Source: Bifidobacterium commune (GTDB taxonomy: Bacteria; Actinomycetota; Actinomycetes; Actinomycetales; Bifidobacteriaceae). From it: a stretch of DNA of 64,000 bases. This document shows positions 1-9,930 of this stretch, one piece after another. Each line of letters opens with the position of its first letter. Position 1 is the stretch's first letter. Made by a program: the position numbers and the translations under genes. Under the pieces are notes generated by a model that did not search any database, was not told where the DNA came from, and saw only the letters and a list, made by a program, of their open reading frames with translations. The stretch covers positions 648,867-712,866 of the forward strand of contig NZ_FMBL01000001.1 in the NCBI RefSeq assembly GCF_900094885.1, written 5' to 3'.

Positions 1-1624
1 CCGCCTGAATCGGGATCTCGAACTGCTGTCGAGGAATGAGCTTCTGCAGCTTCTTGGTCATCATTACGCCGTAGCCGTATGACTTGTCACGGTGAACGAT
101 TGCACTGAACGCATCGACTTTCTCTCCCTGGATGAGGATGTCGACCTTCACCAGATCGGCGCTCTGTTCGCCGTCTTCGTGATAGTCAAGTGATGCGTAG
201 CCTTTGGTGCGGCTCTTGAGCTGGTCGAAGAAGTCAAAGACGATTTCGGCCAACGGTATGCGATAGTGCATCTCAACGCGCTCGGTGCTCAGGTATTCCA
301 TGGTGCCCATCTCACCGCGATGGTCCTGGCACAGTTCCATAACCGAACCGATGAATTCCTTGGGGGCGATGATGTCTGCGGCAACCATCGGCTCCACAAT
401 CTGCTTGATTTTTCCATCGGGAAACTCACTCGGGTTGGTGACCTCATGCAGGGTGCCGTCCTCGGACGTCACCTTATAAGTAACGTTCGGAGCAGTGGAA
501 ATAAGGTCGAGACCGAATTCACGGCTGAGTCGCTCGACTACAATCTCCATGTGCAGAAGCCCGAGGAACCCGCACCGGAAGCCGAAACCCAAAGCCACTG
601 AGGTCTCCGGTTCGTAGGTAAGTGCAGCGTCGTTGAGCTTGAGTTTGTCAAGAGCATCGCGCAGTTCCGGGAACTGGGCGTTGTCGATAGGGAAAATACC
701 CGCATAGACCATCGGATGCGGGTCGCGGTAGCCAGGCAACGGTTCCTTCGCCGGATGAGCCGCGGCGGTGATGGTGTCGCCCACCTTGGACTGGCTCACG
801 TCTTTTGCACCGGTAATGATGTAACCGACCTCACCGGCACCGAGCGCTTTGGTCGGAACCATATCGGGGCTGATCACACCTATCTCGATGGGCTCATGCG
901 TCATACCTATGCCCATCATGTGTACCTTTTCACGACGGTTCAGTTCGCCGTCAACCATACGGATGTAAGTAACGATGCCGCGATAGGAGTCATAGACGGA
1001 ATCGAAGATCAGCGCTCGCGCAGGAGCTTCCTTCTTTCCTGTTGGTGCTGGAATCTCAAGGACGATCTGATCGAGCAGGTCTTTGACACCCTCACCCGTT
1101 TTGCCAGACACACGCAGCACGTCCGAAGGCTTGCAACCCAACAGATTGGCGATTTCGTCGGCATGCTTGCCCGGTTCTGCGCTGGGTAGGTCGATTTTGT
1201 TCAGTACAGGAATGATGGTCAGATCGTTGTCAATCGCCATGTAAAGGTTCGAAAGGGTCTGCGCCTCAATCCCCTGTGTGGCATCAACCAGAAGAACAGC
1301 ACCCTCACATGCGGCCAAGGCACGAGAGACCTCGTAGGTGAAATCGACATGGCCCGGTGTATCAATCATACCGAGCGTGTATTCACGACCTTCGAAAGTC
1401 CACGGCACTCGCACAGCCTGCGATTTGATGGTGATGCCCCGTTCCTGCTCGATGTCCATGCGATCGAGGAAGCGATCGCGCATCTCACGCTGCGGAACAA
1501 TGCTGGAAAGTTGAAGAATACGGTCAGCGACGGTCGACTTGCCGTGATCGATATGCGCAATGATGCAGAAATTACGAATCAGCGATTGATCGGTGAATCC
1601 CGGTTTGTTGTTCGCCTCAGTCAC
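1..1624 (-). CDS. lepA: Elongation factor 4 (LepA), 3' end cut by window edge
   Basis: Translational GTPase that back-translocates stalled ribosomes. Reading the minus strand from a GTG at 1624 gives an uninterrupted frame to the left edge, about 541 residues of the usual ~600-625. The G1 region reads [10 protein letters not shown]3 reads DTPGH and G4 reads NKID, all in the first ~140 residues; EF-G-like domains follow. The LepA-specific C-terminal domain is only partly inside the window. Divergent from rpsT with about 170 bp between them, a frequent arrangement. The family call is secure; the missing end cannot be judged. Confidence 0.95.
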   Translation of the reverse strand, partial: MTEANNKPGFTDQSLIRNFCIIAHIDHGKSTVADRILQLSSIVPQREMRDRFLDRMDIEQERGITIKSQAVRVPWTFEGREYTLGMIDTPGHVDFTYEVSRALAACEGAVLLVDATQGIEAQTLSNLYMAIDNDLTIIPVLNKIDLPSAEPGKHADEIANLLGCKPSDVLRVSGKTGEGVKDLLDQIVLEIPAPTGKKEAPARALIFDSVYDSYRGIVTYIRMVDGELNRREKVHMMGIGMTHEPIEIGVISPDMVPTKALGAGEVGYIITGAKDVSQSKVGDTITAAAHPAKEPLPGYRDPHPMVYAGIFPIDNAQFPELRDALDKLKLNDAALTYEPETSVALGFGFRCGFLGLLHMEIVVERLSREFGLDLISTAPNVTYKVTSEDGTLHEVTNPSEFPDGKIKQIVEPMVAADIIAPKEFIGSVMELCQDHRGEMGTMEYLSTERVEMHYRIPLAEIVFDFFDQLKSRTKGYASLDYHEDGEQSADLVKVDILIQGEKVDAFSAIVHRDKSYGYGVMMTKKLQKLIPRQQFEIPIQA

Positions 1625-1795
1625 TGAACGTCACTCCTTACACGCAAGCATTCCTGTAACACGGACCAATCGTCCGCATACTTTCTCCGAATACCCCTTA
1701 TTCTACCGACCGAGGTGGGCAAGTAGTAAATATCGTCGTTAAGTGCTATTCTTACTCTTTGTATGTCCTTATAGAAAACGTTGTTTGGAGAAATT

Positions 1796-2056
1796 GTGGC
1801 AAACATTAAGTCGCAGAAGAAGCGCGTGCTGACCAATGAAAAGGCGCACAAGCGTAACGTGTCGGTGAAGTCCAGTCTCAAGACTGCGATTCGCAAGACT
1901 CGTGAAGCCATCGAGTCCGGTGACAAGGCTGCAGCAGAGGCAGCCTACAAGATCGCCGGTCAGAAGCTCGACAAGGCTGCAAGCGCAGGCGTGATTCACA
2001 AGAATCAGGCCGCGAACCGCAAGTCCAACCTCGCAGTTGCCATCAACAAGATGTGA
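1796..2056 (+). CDS. rpsT: 30S ribosomal protein S20
   Basis: Small basic protein binding 16S rRNA in the body of the 30S subunit. The start is the GTG at 1796, six bases after a TTGGAG ribosome-binding site (1785-1790). The upstream in-frame TTG at 1781 lies before that site and is not used. The product is 86 residues, opening with ANIKSQKKR and carrying the Lys/Arg-rich helical pattern of bS20. Single gene with its own strong terminator, divergent from lepA. Confidence 0.96.
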   Translation: MANIKSQKKRVLTNEKAHKRNVSVKSSLKTAIRKTREAIESGDKAAAEAAYKIAGQKLDKAASAGVIHKNQAANRKSNLAVAINKM

Positions 2057-2090
2057 GAACGGCTTGAAGGCCAACAGCCTTTAGTTAGTA

Positions 2091-2142
2091 AGTCCGGTGG
2101 TTGCAAACAGATGCTACGTTTGCAACCACCGGACTTTTCTTA
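2091..2142 (+). terminator. Intrinsic terminator of rpsT
   Basis: Perfect 16-bp stem: arm 2092-2107 begins GTCCGGTGG and pairs with the arm ending CCACCGGAC at 2135. A T-rich tract (CTTTTCTT) follows directly. It lies 35 bp after the rpsT stop. Confidence 0.9.
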
Positions 2143-2300
2143 TTGCTCAGACAGTTCCGGCGAACCACTACGATTAGAGGATGCCAATCCCACTACATCA
2201 ATAGACAGGCTTGCGCGATTAACTTCGCAAGACCGGAGCCCAGCAGCATCTCAACCTGCCTGCCAACACCAACAGATTTAACGGAAAACAGCACAGAAAC

Positions 2301-2999
2301 TCATTGTTCTTCGGAGTTCTTCTTGCCACTGGGCAACAATACCCGATCGCGCCGTACCGCACCGGGAACCTGCCAATTGAAATGCACGGAAAGCACACGC
2401 AAAGCCACAACACAAACCACGATAAGGACCTCGAATCCAACTTCCCACTGAAACGAGATACGGCCAGATTGAAAGGCTCGGGTAACAAAAACAGTCAACA
2501 CGCTGCCAAAAATGGCCGGAAGAACATACCAACGGCGATCATTAATAACGGCAGGCACCTCATTAAGCAGCATGTCTCGGATGAGGCCTCCACCGATGGC
2601 CGTAATCAACCCCATGAACACGGCAGTCATCCCAGAAGTGTTGTAGATAAGGGCTTTCTGCGTGCCGTTGACCGAATACAGACCAAGCGCCAAGGCATCA
2701 AGGATGATCATGGACCAACCCAGACGATCGACTTCTGGATAAATCACAGCCACGGTGGCACTCGCCAGCAGTGTTGTGATGACAAGACCTTTGTCCGACA
2801 CGCCCACCGGTGGGAAGATACCCAAGAACACATCACGAATGATACCGCCTCCCAGACCAGTGAGCCAGACGGTAATCATGATGGCGATGAAATCATACTT
2901 CTTCTTGACGGCACAAAGGCCTCCCAGCAATCCGCAGCAGAACGTCGCAACATATTCAATAGCCCAGAAAAAGATATTGCTTTCCAATGCCAGTCGCAT
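2301..2999 (-). CDS. TRIC/UPF0126 family membrane protein (YadS-like cation channel)
   Basis: Integral membrane protein of 232 residues with about six to seven hydrophobic segments and two similar halves. Each half carries the family's glycine-rich motif: GLGGGIIRDVFLG near residue 50 and AIGGGLIRDMLL near residue 135. Prokaryotic TRIC proteins form trimeric monovalent-cation channels; the substrate here is unknown. I prefer the ATG at 2999 over the one at 3008, because the GAAGG ribosome-binding site abuts the upstream ATG but sits nine bases from this one. Monocistronic. Confidence 0.85.
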   Translation of the reverse strand: MRLALESNIFFWAIEYVATFCCGLLGGLCAVKKKYDFIAIMITVWLTGLGGGIIRDVFLGIFPPVGVSDKGLVITTLLASATVAVIYPEVDRLGWSMIILDALALGLYSVNGTQKALIYNTSGMTAVFMGLITAIGGGLIRDMLLNEVPAVINDRRWYVLPAIFGSVLTVFVTRAFQSGRISFQWEVGFEVLIVVCVVALRVLSVHFNWQVPGAVRRDRVLLPSGKKNSEEQ

Positions 3000-3269
3000 T
3001 CCGTACATCCTTCAAGATATTGCATAAACCGTAAGCGAATATACCAGAGATGAAGCCTCTCAAAGCACGTGACAAGCAAAACGGATTGTGAATCGACGTT
3101 CCAGACAACAGAACCGACAAATGCGGTTGCCTAATGTATCGAACGTGGACGGATAAGAAAATAATCCGCGCGCCCAATCACCAATAAAACGGTTTGCACC
3201 GAACCAAATCCAGGCACGGCACATACCGATTTTCCCATCCCGTAACGGATGGGTTCAGACCATCAGTAG

Positions 3270-4397
3270 TTAGCAGACCTTCCACATCCATTCGTGCGGG
3301 TCGGCAACTTCACCCATCTGAATGCCAAGCAACTCCTCACGCAGCTTCAAGGTCAGTTCGCCGGACCGTCCGTCGTTGACTTCGACGTCGAATTTCTCCG
3401 ATTTGAAGCGTCCGATAGGTGTGATGATCGCAGCAGTACCACAAGCGAACACCTCAGTAACCTCGCCGGACTTAATATCCTCAAGCAGATCATCAAGCTT
3501 GATCATGGTTTCAACCACATTTCGGCCGTGGTCCTCCGCCAACTGAATAAGCGAACGACGGGTGACACCCGGCAGGATGTTGCCCGTAAGAGACGGTGTT
3601 TCCAGATGTCCATCCTTATGGACAGCAAACACATTCATGCCGCCGAGTTCCTCGAGATAGGTCTTCGTGGCTGCATCGACGAAGCATACCTGTTCGCAGC
3701 CCTTCTCAGCACCGCGGTACTCCCCCAGAATTGATGCCGCGTAGTTGCCGCCACATTTGGCGAAACCTGTGCCGCCAGGACCAGTACGGAACCACTTGTC
3801 CTCAACCCATATGCTCACCGGCTTTATGCCGCCCGGGAAATACGGACCAGAGGGTGAAGCGATGACGCAATAATCGACGGTTTTCGGAGCGCGCACACCC
3901 AAGAAAGCCTCAGAAGCAAACATGAACGGTCGCAAGTAAAGCGTGTATTCGCGACGACTCGGTACCCAATTTACGTCACGCTTGGCCAACGCGGCAACCG
4001 ATCCCAGGAAATCCTCTTTCGACAGTTCCGGCAAATACATACGCTTGGCAGAATTAGCGAAACGTTCCGCGTTCGCATCTGGGCGGAACAGCCACGTGCT
4101 GCCGTCGGCGTGGCGATACGCTTTAAGTCCTTCGAAGCATTCCTGAGCATAGTGCAGAACGGAAGCACCCGGATTCATCATAAGCGGACCGAAAGGCTCA
4201 ATGCGTCGCTCACCCCATCCGCTTCCTTTTTGCCATACCATGTGGGCCATGTTATCGCTGAACACTTGGCCGAAAGCAGGCTTGTCAATCATTTTCACAC
4301 GCTCTTGCTCTGAAGCGGGATGCGGGTTGTCAAGAACCGGGAACGATTGCGTCAATTGTGACAATACTTCTGAATCATGATGGGATTGTTCTGTCAT
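3270..4397 (-). CDS. ilvE: Branched-chain amino-acid aminotransferase
   Basis: PLP-dependent fold-class IV transaminase interconverting Leu, Ile and Val with their 2-keto acids, using 2-oxoglutarate/glutamate. It has 375 residues, close to the family norm. Visible landmarks are QECFEGLKAYR, the PLP-lysine region GGTGFAKCGGNYAAS, LEELGGMNVF and NILPGVTRRSLIQLA. The ATG at 4397 is chosen because the protein then begins just before the conserved part; the open frame to 4508 has no family-like sequence. Upstream AAGAAG is a modest ribosome-binding site. No leader peptide was found upstream. Confidence 0.95.
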   Translation of the reverse strand: MTEQSHHDSEVLSQLTQSFPVLDNPHPASEQERVKMIDKPAFGQVFSDNMAHMVWQKGSGWGERRIEPFGPLMMNPGASVLHYAQECFEGLKAYRHADGSTWLFRPDANAERFANSAKRMYLPELSKEDFLGSVAALAKRDVNWVPSRREYTLYLRPFMFASEAFLGVRAPKTVDYCVIASPSGPYFPGGIKPVSIWVEDKWFRTGPGGTGFAKCGGNYAASILGEYRGAEKGCEQVCFVDAATKTYLEELGGMNVFAVHKDGHLETPSLTGNILPGVTRRSLIQLAEDHGRNVVETMIKLDDLLEDIKSGEVTEVFACGTAAIITPIGRFKSEKFDVEVNDGRSGELTLKLREELLGIQMGEVADPHEWMWKVC

Positions 4398-4564
4398 AAC
4401 ATTCTTCTTAATTTTTCCGTCGTTGCAGCGGCGGAAATCGCGGATTGTCCTGTGCTTGAAGCGCTTGTGGCGCCCGATATCACGCAACTCTTTCACACAA
4501 GAGGACAAATGGAGCGAAATCGTTCACAATATGAAAAGCATCGGCAGCCACTTGCCCAGAGCAA

Positions 4565-4613
4565 GAACAAAAAGCCTGCATTGCCATGAATATATGGAAA
4601 CGCAGGCTTTGAA
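4565..4613 (-). terminator. Terminator of rplY
   Basis: Arms AAAGCCTGC (4571-4579) and GCAGGCTTT (4602-4610), with an inner CCAT/ATGG stem. On the minus strand the hairpin is followed by a T-rich run. It lies 50 bp after the rplY stop and ahead of ilvE, so ilvE is probably transcribed separately. Confidence 0.8.
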
Positions 4614-4659
4614 CTTCCGTCAATACGAAAGAACGCTCATATTCTTGTCAGGATACGAG

Positions 4660-5307
4660 TCACTTCTTTTCGGCATCGGCCGCAGGAGCTTCGCCTTCAG
4701 CATCGGGAGCATCAGCGCCTTCAGCGCCTTCAGCATCGGAGGACACTGCGGTGGTCGCGGTGGCATCTGCAGGAACCTCAACAGAAACAACGGATTCGTC
4801 CACGTCGGTGTTGACAAACTCGACACCTTCGGGCAGATCCAGATCCTTGGCGAAGACCTTGTCGCCGTCCTGAAGACCATCGATATTGACATCGATACGC
4901 TCTGGGAGCTGATCGACACTGGCACGCACGCGCAGCTGCTGGATATCGACGAACGCAACAGCGGCGCCCTTCGGGGTACCCACGGTGAAGACCGGAACAT
5001 CGACCTCGATCTTCTCGCCGGCCTTGACTTCGTAGAAATCGATGTGCTCTACGATGCGCTTAACGGGGTTACGCTGGACGTCCTTGACAACGGCCATCTT
5101 AGATTCCTTGCCGTAATTGATGGTGAACAGGGCGTTCTTGCGGCGCAGGCCAAGCGTGGTCTCACGCATGGGCAGCGTCACGAAAACGGGATCGTTGCCA
5201 CCGGCGTAGATGGTTGCAGGAATCTGCTGGGCAACGCGCAGACGGCGTGCAACGCCCTTGCCGAACTCGGTGCGGACTTCACCCTCGAGAGTGATGGTAT
5301 TTGTCAT
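4660..5307 (-). CDS. rplY: 50S ribosomal protein L25 / general stress protein Ctc
   Basis: Binds 5S rRNA in the large subunit. It has 215 residues, the longer CTC form: an N-terminal L25 domain (VRTEFGKGVARRLR at about 15-30), then a beta domain with VEHIDFYEVKAGEKIEVDVPV. The last ~45 residues are an Ala/Glu/Asp-rich acidic tail, as in actinobacterial members. The ATG at 5307 follows AAGGAGATCATA, a strong ribosome-binding site; the upstream in-frame ATG lacks one. Confidence 0.95.
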   Translation of the reverse strand: MTNTITLEGEVRTEFGKGVARRLRVAQQIPATIYAGGNDPVFVTLPMRETTLGLRRKNALFTINYGKESKMAVVKDVQRNPVKRIVEHIDFYEVKAGEKIEVDVPVFTVGTPKGAAVAFVDIQQLRVRASVDQLPERIDVNIDGLQDGDKVFAKDLDLPEGVEFVNTDVDESVVSVEVPADATATTAVSSDAEGAEGADAPDAEGEAPAADAEKK

Positions 5308-5640
5308 TATGATCTCCTTGAACAATCAACCTGTCATATTTACTGCGTTGTTTCGGTGCACCGACGCGCCGAAAAATCGCAGTCTCCAAAGAGACTTAAA
5401 ATATTCAGCCCAGTCGATAACGGGAATTGCTTCCCCTCGCCAAAGCGCGATAAACCGTATGATTTATCAAAACAACGTGTTCATGTTAAACCGTCAAGCA
5501 GACATTGCAATCTAATCCACGCAAACATCACAAGTTCATCGGAAACAACCAGCATTCATTGCCTGCTCCTACAATTCGGCTTTGTGAACCTCACCATTTA
5601 TCATGGAACCAGGATTCGCGAACAACGGAAGGACCATCTC
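5308..5640. other. Divergent intergenic region rplY / hydrolase
   Basis: 333 bp without a gene. It must hold the promoters of both flanking genes. The only regular structure I see is an inverted repeat, GATAAA (5449-5454) and TTTATC (5463-5468), about 140 bp upstream of rplY; it could be an operator. No RNA gene was recognised. Confidence 0.5.
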
Positions 5641-6642
5641 ATGGCTCACGGTAGAGGAGAAACAACTGTCGTTCGCAATCTTCTTTACGCAAGCACCGTC
5701 TGCGCAGGTGCGCTCTACATCGCAGCAGACTATTTCTTCCGTTTCGCCCTTGAGCCGAACTGGCCTCATTCGTTGATCCACAGCGGGCTGCAAGAGCACA
5801 TATCAATAACCAGTCAACCATCCCTTGACGAGCAGGAAGAGAACGAAGCACTTGGATGGTTCGAGGAAGCCAGACGCGAGGCGGTCATCACGGCTGCGGA
5901 TGGCGTTCGCTTGCATTCCTGGATACTTGACCCCGATTGCTCAAACTCACCGGAACACCTTTATGTGTTCTGCTGCCACGGTTATTCCGGCGCTCCGGCG
6001 GAAATGTCCAAATATGCCCACAGATTTTCCAAGCTTGGCTTTACAGTAATCACCCCTGCAAGCCGCTGCCACGAGTTGAGTGGCGGGAAATATATCGGTA
6101 TGGGCGCTTTGGAACAGCAAGATCTGTTGCAGTGGATCGAAGCCGTTACAAAAAAGGATCCCAAGGCAAAAATATTGCTGGATGGCATCTCAATGGGCGC
6201 CTCCACGGTGATGCTCGCCGCCGGCGCACCGGACCTTCCCCCAAATGTCGTGGCCGTCATAGCCGATTGCGGATACGATACGCTGGAAAACCAGTTCTTG
6301 TACAGTGCGCGCCATTTTTACCATATCCCAAAGTTCGCCGCCAAACCAGTAATTGCCTGCATAAGCGCCATCTCGCACCATAGGGCAGGCTACCGCTTTT
6401 CGGATGCTTCATGCGTTGACGCATTGCATCGTGCTTCGATCCCAATACTGTTCATTCATGGGTCAGCCGACAGCTTCATCAGCCCCGTGAGCCTGGAACG
6501 CAACTTCCGCGCATGCGCGAGTCCAGTGAAGCAAAAGCTCATGATTTCGGGAGCAGCTCACACCATGTCGGCAAGCACGCAACCAGAACTGTATTGGCGT
6601 GCCGTGACACAGTTCGTCAAAACCGCATTCGGCCTGGCATAA
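5641..6642 (+). CDS. Membrane-anchored alpha/beta hydrolase
   Basis: Serine hydrolase of 333 residues; substrate unknown. One N-terminal hydrophobic helix (about residues 13-33) anchors it. The fold follows: oxyanion region CCHGYSGAP, nucleophile elbow GISMGAS, acid in HGSADSFISP and base in GAAHTMS, so the Ser-Asp-His triad is intact. The ATG at 5641 follows GGAAGGA. The frame stays open far upstream, to 4423, but that part is antisense to rplY and has no hydrolase similarity. Resembles the YqkD/FrsA-like group of membrane-proximal hydrolases. Confidence 0.8.
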   Translation: MAHGRGETTVVRNLLYASTVCAGALYIAADYFFRFALEPNWPHSLIHSGLQEHISITSQPSLDEQEENEALGWFEEARREAVITAADGVRLHSWILDPDCSNSPEHLYVFCCHGYSGAPAEMSKYAHRFSKLGFTVITPASRCHELSGGKYIGMGALEQQDLLQWIEAVTKKDPKAKILLDGISMGASTVMLAAGAPDLPPNVVAVIADCGYDTLENQFLYSARHFYHIPKFAAKPVIACISAISHHRAGYRFSDASCVDALHRASIPILFIHGSADSFISPVSLERNFRACASPVKQKLMISGAAHTMSASTQPELYWRAVTQFVKTAFGLA

Positions 6643-6805
6643 ACGTAACTCCTGTCCCAACACTTCAACTCCGAGCACTTCCGCTGAACGCGCTCATGCT
6701 TGTTGCGACAAGCCCGTATCGATATGGACCGATTCCACAAGTACGGCCCCACCGGCAATGCCCATTATCCCTTGATACACATCTGTATTCCTACGCTACC
6801 GTAAG

Positions 6806-6834
6806 GTGACGAAACCTAAAAAAACCGATAGAAT
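6806..6834 (+). promoter_or_regulatory. Candidate promoter of the acyl-CoA ligase gene with small palindrome
   Basis: GTGACG (6806-6811), 17-bp spacer, TAGAAT (6829-6834). The -10 lies inside an inverted repeat CCGAT-AGA-ATCGG (6825-6837), a possible repressor site. Read by eye only. Confidence 0.45.
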
Positions 6835-6886
6835 CGGCTTCATCATCATATTATTGCGCCGCTATTGAAAGTCGAGGAGACAACAC

Positions 6887-8929
6887 GTGTCAGTCATGAG
6901 CTCACTGAAGAAAGAAACCCTGAAGCTGAGTCAGAAGGCTTTTCATTTGGGAAGCGGCTTTGAGCACCCGGTTAACACTGAAGATCCGGACATGCCGGAT
7001 TTCAACGATACCAAGGAATTGACATTCGTCAAGCCAGTGAACTTCTCCACCTTGCCTCATAGCAGCGAATGGGGTCCGGGTTATCCCACAAAGCTTTTCG
7101 TTGACGACCAAACGGGTTTCCTCACCTTGTCGACCGCGGGCAACGCCCCCATCGACGACGACATGTCCATTTACGATCTGTATGCACAACGTGCACAGCG
7201 CATGGGTGACGATCCGCTTTACACTTTCAAGGTCGATCATCAATGGGTCACGAAAACAGCCAATGAGTTTCTTGAGGACGTGCGGAACACGGCCAAGGGT
7301 TTGATGCATTACGGAATCGACAAGGGCGACACCGTTTCGTTCATGTGCCACACATCCTACGAATGGGATGTGGTGGACGCTGCGGTCACTGCTATCGGCG
7401 GTGTACTGGCAACAATCTACGACACCGACTCAGCTGAACAAATACGCAATATCGTCAACAATTCCGACTCCCGCCTCCTCATCGTGGAGAGCAAGGCCAT
7501 GCAAGAAAAGGCTGATGGGGCCGTTGAGGAATGCCCGACCCTGGAGAAAATCTACACGCTTGAGAGCGGAGCTCTTGAGGAATTGTGCGACTACGGCCAT
7601 TCGGTCACCGACGAGACACTCGACGCACGTATTGACTCCATCAAGAAGACAGATCTATGCTCCATCGTTTACACTTCGGGATCCACCGCCGCACCCAAGG
7701 GTGTGGAGATGACACACGAGCATTATTGCACCACTGCCTTGAACCTACGCGACTACATGCCGGATCTACTTTTACAAAAAGGCAAGTCCGTGCTACTTTT
7801 CCTGCCACAGGCACACACATTTGCACGAGCTGTCAATTACATCGTGGTGGCCAGCGACCTGAGGATCTATATTGCAGGCGGCATCAAGACGCTGACTAGC
7901 GATTTGCAGGCATCCAAACCCATTGTCACCATTCTCGTGCCGCGTGTACTTGAGAAAGTTTATAACGCCGCTTCCCAGAAGGCAGGACACGGAGCCAAGG
8001 GAGTCGCATTTGCAGCGGCCGTGGTCGCGGCACAGCAATACGAGAAAGAGATCAGCGAAAACGGCAAGGCGAGTTTCACTACTCGTGCACGAAGAGCTGC
8101 ATTTGACCCAGTCGTGTACAGGTCATTGCGCGAGGTTCTTGGAGACCATGCCGAATGGTTCGTCGCAGGAGGGGCACCGCTCGACCCCGAACTCCTCTCC
8201 TTTTTCCGAGGCGCAAGCGTACCTGTTTATGAGGGTTACGGGTTGACCGAAACCACGGCACCCTGTGCATTCAACCCAAGGGGAATTCCCTACCATCAGG
8301 GTTCCGTTGGTGTCCCTTACCCAGGCTTCTCGATTCGCTTGGCCGAAGATGATGAGATACAGGTAAAGGGAACTTGCGTTTTCCATCGCTACCATAAGAA
8401 CGACGAAGCCACCGAGCTAGCGTTCACGGACGACGGCTGGTATGCGACCGGCGATCTCGGACGAATTAGCGATGAAGGCTTCCTGTATATCACCGGACGC
8501 AAGAAGGATCTCATCATCACCGCAGGCGGCAAGAACGTAGCCCCCGGGCCCATTGAAGAGATCATTCAACGTTGCGCATTCGTTTCTCAGGCGCTGGTCC
8601 TCGGAGACAAACGCCCCTTCATTTCCGCACTCATCACGCTTGAAGAGCAATCGTTGCGCGCTTGGCTCGATGCTACCGGACTTGATCGCGACATGCCTCT
8701 GGAAGAAGCCTGCAACAACGCCGTGGTACGTGCCGAGGTGCAGAAATGGGTAGACAAGGCGAACGCTGGCGTATCGCGTGCCGAATCTGTGCGAAAGTTC
8801 ATCCTTCTTCCTGAGGAGTTCTCGCAGGAGAACGGCTTGCTGACCGCATCAATGAAAGTAAAGCGCCCTGCAGTTCTCAGGCACTACTCGAATTTGCTCA
8901 ACACCCAGATATACACAAAGAAAAAGTAG
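6887..8929 (+). CDS. Long-chain fatty-acid--CoA ligase (AMP-binding)
   Basis: Two-step enzyme that adenylates a fatty acid and transfers it to CoA. It has 680 residues. The ATP signature reads YTSGSTAAPKGVEMTH (about 265-280). YEGYGLTETTAP is the adenine-binding A5 motif, and TGDLGRISDEGFLYITGRKKDLI is the A7-A8 hinge, with the catalytic lysine near the C terminus. Closest in layout to the FadD15-type actinobacterial synthetases. GTG at 6887 is preferred because GAGGAG is seven bases upstream; the ATG at 6896 is a poorer fit. Bifidobacteria lack beta-oxidation, so activation of exogenous fatty acids for lipid synthesis is a reasonable role. Confidence 0.9.
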   Translation: MSVMSSLKKETLKLSQKAFHLGSGFEHPVNTEDPDMPDFNDTKELTFVKPVNFSTLPHSSEWGPGYPTKLFVDDQTGFLTLSTAGNAPIDDDMSIYDLYAQRAQRMGDDPLYTFKVDHQWVTKTANEFLEDVRNTAKGLMHYGIDKGDTVSFMCHTSYEWDVVDAAVTAIGGVLATIYDTDSAEQIRNIVNNSDSRLLIVESKAMQEKADGAVEECPTLEKIYTLESGALEELCDYGHSVTDETLDARIDSIKKTDLCSIVYTSGSTAAPKGVEMTHEHYCTTALNLRDYMPDLLLQKGKSVLLFLPQAHTFARAVNYIVVASDLRIYIAGGIKTLTSDLQASKPIVTILVPRVLEKVYNAASQKAGHGAKGVAFAAAVVAAQQYEKEISENGKASFTTRARRAAFDPVVYRSLREVLGDHAEWFVAGGAPLDPELLSFFRGASVPVYEGYGLTETTAPCAFNPRGIPYHQGSVGVPYPGFSIRLAEDDEIQVKGTCVFHRYHKNDEATELAFTDDGWYATGDLGRISDEGFLYITGRKKDLIITAGGKNVAPGPIEEIIQRCAFVSQALVLGDKRPFISALITLEEQSLRAWLDATGLDRDMPLEEACNNAVVRAEVQKWVDKANAGVSRAESVRKFILLPEEFSQENGLLTASMKVKRPAVLRHYSNLLNTQIYTKKK

Positions 8930-9276
8930 CCGCTCGTTTTATTCGCGACGCCAAACTTATCCCGGTTATTCTACAACCTTGAAAACCTACGTCGACAAGA
9001 GATTACGCATTAGTCGGAATATTTCATGGTAAAACGAATTGCGAATCATGTTTCGACAAACCATTTGGCACAACAGCAGTCCCCCTAATCATGGGATTTC
9101 TAGCTGCGAAACCTTATGTTGATAACAACCTATCAGGTATACGTATGACACAAACCGTGCGCCTTCACCGATACCAAGTTACTATTGGTTACGTGCCGCA
9201 TTCTGGACACACCCAGATTGACTGACACCGACAGGCTAGCAGGCAAATCAGCATACATCACGAGGCAGGAGAGCAC
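8930..9276. other. Intergenic region upstream of the amino-acid ABC operon
   Basis: 347 bp with no convincing gene. A 45-codon frame from an ATG at 9090 has no ribosome-binding site and no recognisable sequence, so I do not call it. An AT-rich stretch near 9117-9150 (TTGATA, then TATGAC after 19 bp) could hold the operon promoter. No riboswitch fold was recognised. Confidence 0.4.
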
Positions 9277-9930
9277 ATGGATTGGAATTTCATCTTCCAT
9301 AATGCCCACTACTTCGTAGACGCCGGTTACATGACCATTTTCATTTCGTTGTTCGGCGTCATCTTCAGCATTGTGCTCGGCGTGTTTTGCGCAGCCATTG
9401 AAGTGGCGCGAATTCCGCTTTTGCGACAAATCGTTCGCATTTACATCGAACTTTCCCGCAACACCCCCCTGTTGGTTCAGCTGTATTTCCTGTATTTCGG
9501 TCTGCCGAAACTCAACATCTCGTGGTCGGCGCAAACGTGCGCGATTGTAGGCCTCACATTCCTCGGCGGATCATATATGGCGGAGGCTATTCGCGCAGGA
9601 TTTGAGGCCGTGCCGCAGATTCAACGTGAGTCGGCACGTGTGCTTAGCTTCAACGCCTTGCAAATGCTTGTTCATGTTACGTTGCCGCAAGCCCTTTCCA
9701 CTGCCATTCCCGGTGTGGTCGCCAACATCATCTTCCTTGTCAAGGAGTCATCGGTGGTGTCTGCCATTGCTCTGGCCGACGTCATGTACGTTACCAAAGA
9801 TTTGATAGGACAGACCTACAACACATACGAATCGTTGGCGTTGTTAATCGTCTCTTACTTGATCATTCTTTTGCCAATCTCAATCCTCGGCACGATTTTG
9901 GAGCGGAGGTTCGACTATGCACGGCGCTGA
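9277..9930 (+). CDS. Polar amino-acid ABC transporter permease 1
   Basis: Inner-membrane subunit of 217 residues in the HisM/GlnP family. Five hydrophobic segments surround the ATPase-docking loop EAIRAGFEAVPQIQRESARVL. The Asn-Thr-Pro-Leu motif (ELSRNTPLLVQLYFLYF) is typical of polar amino-acid permeases. AGGAGAG precedes the ATG. First gene of a four-gene set; its last 14 bp overlap permease 2, which indicates translational coupling. Confidence 0.92.
   Translation: MDWNFIFHNAHYFVDAGYMTIFISLFGVIFSIVLGVFCAAIEVARIPLLRQIVRIYIELSRNTPLLVQLYFLYFGLPKLNISWSAQTCAIVGLTFLGGSYMAEAIRAGFEAVPQIQRESARVLSFNALQMLVHVTLPQALSTAIPGVVANIIFLVKESSVVSAIALADVMYVTKDLIGQTYNTYESLALLIVSYLIILLPISILGTILERRFDYARR

Noticed and set aside
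2304..3053. A 249-codon plus-strand frame over the TRIC gene
   Set aside because: Composition is that of a reverse-complement shadow (Gln/His/Asn-rich), whereas the minus strand gives a clear membrane protein.
4423..5640. Long upstream extension of the alpha/beta hydrolase frame
   Set aside because: It runs antisense to rplY and its terminator; similarity and the ribosome-binding site both point to the ATG at 5641.
9090..9227. 45-codon frame upstream of the amino-acid ABC operon
   Set aside because: No ribosome-binding site and no Cys codons; not a credible leader peptide.
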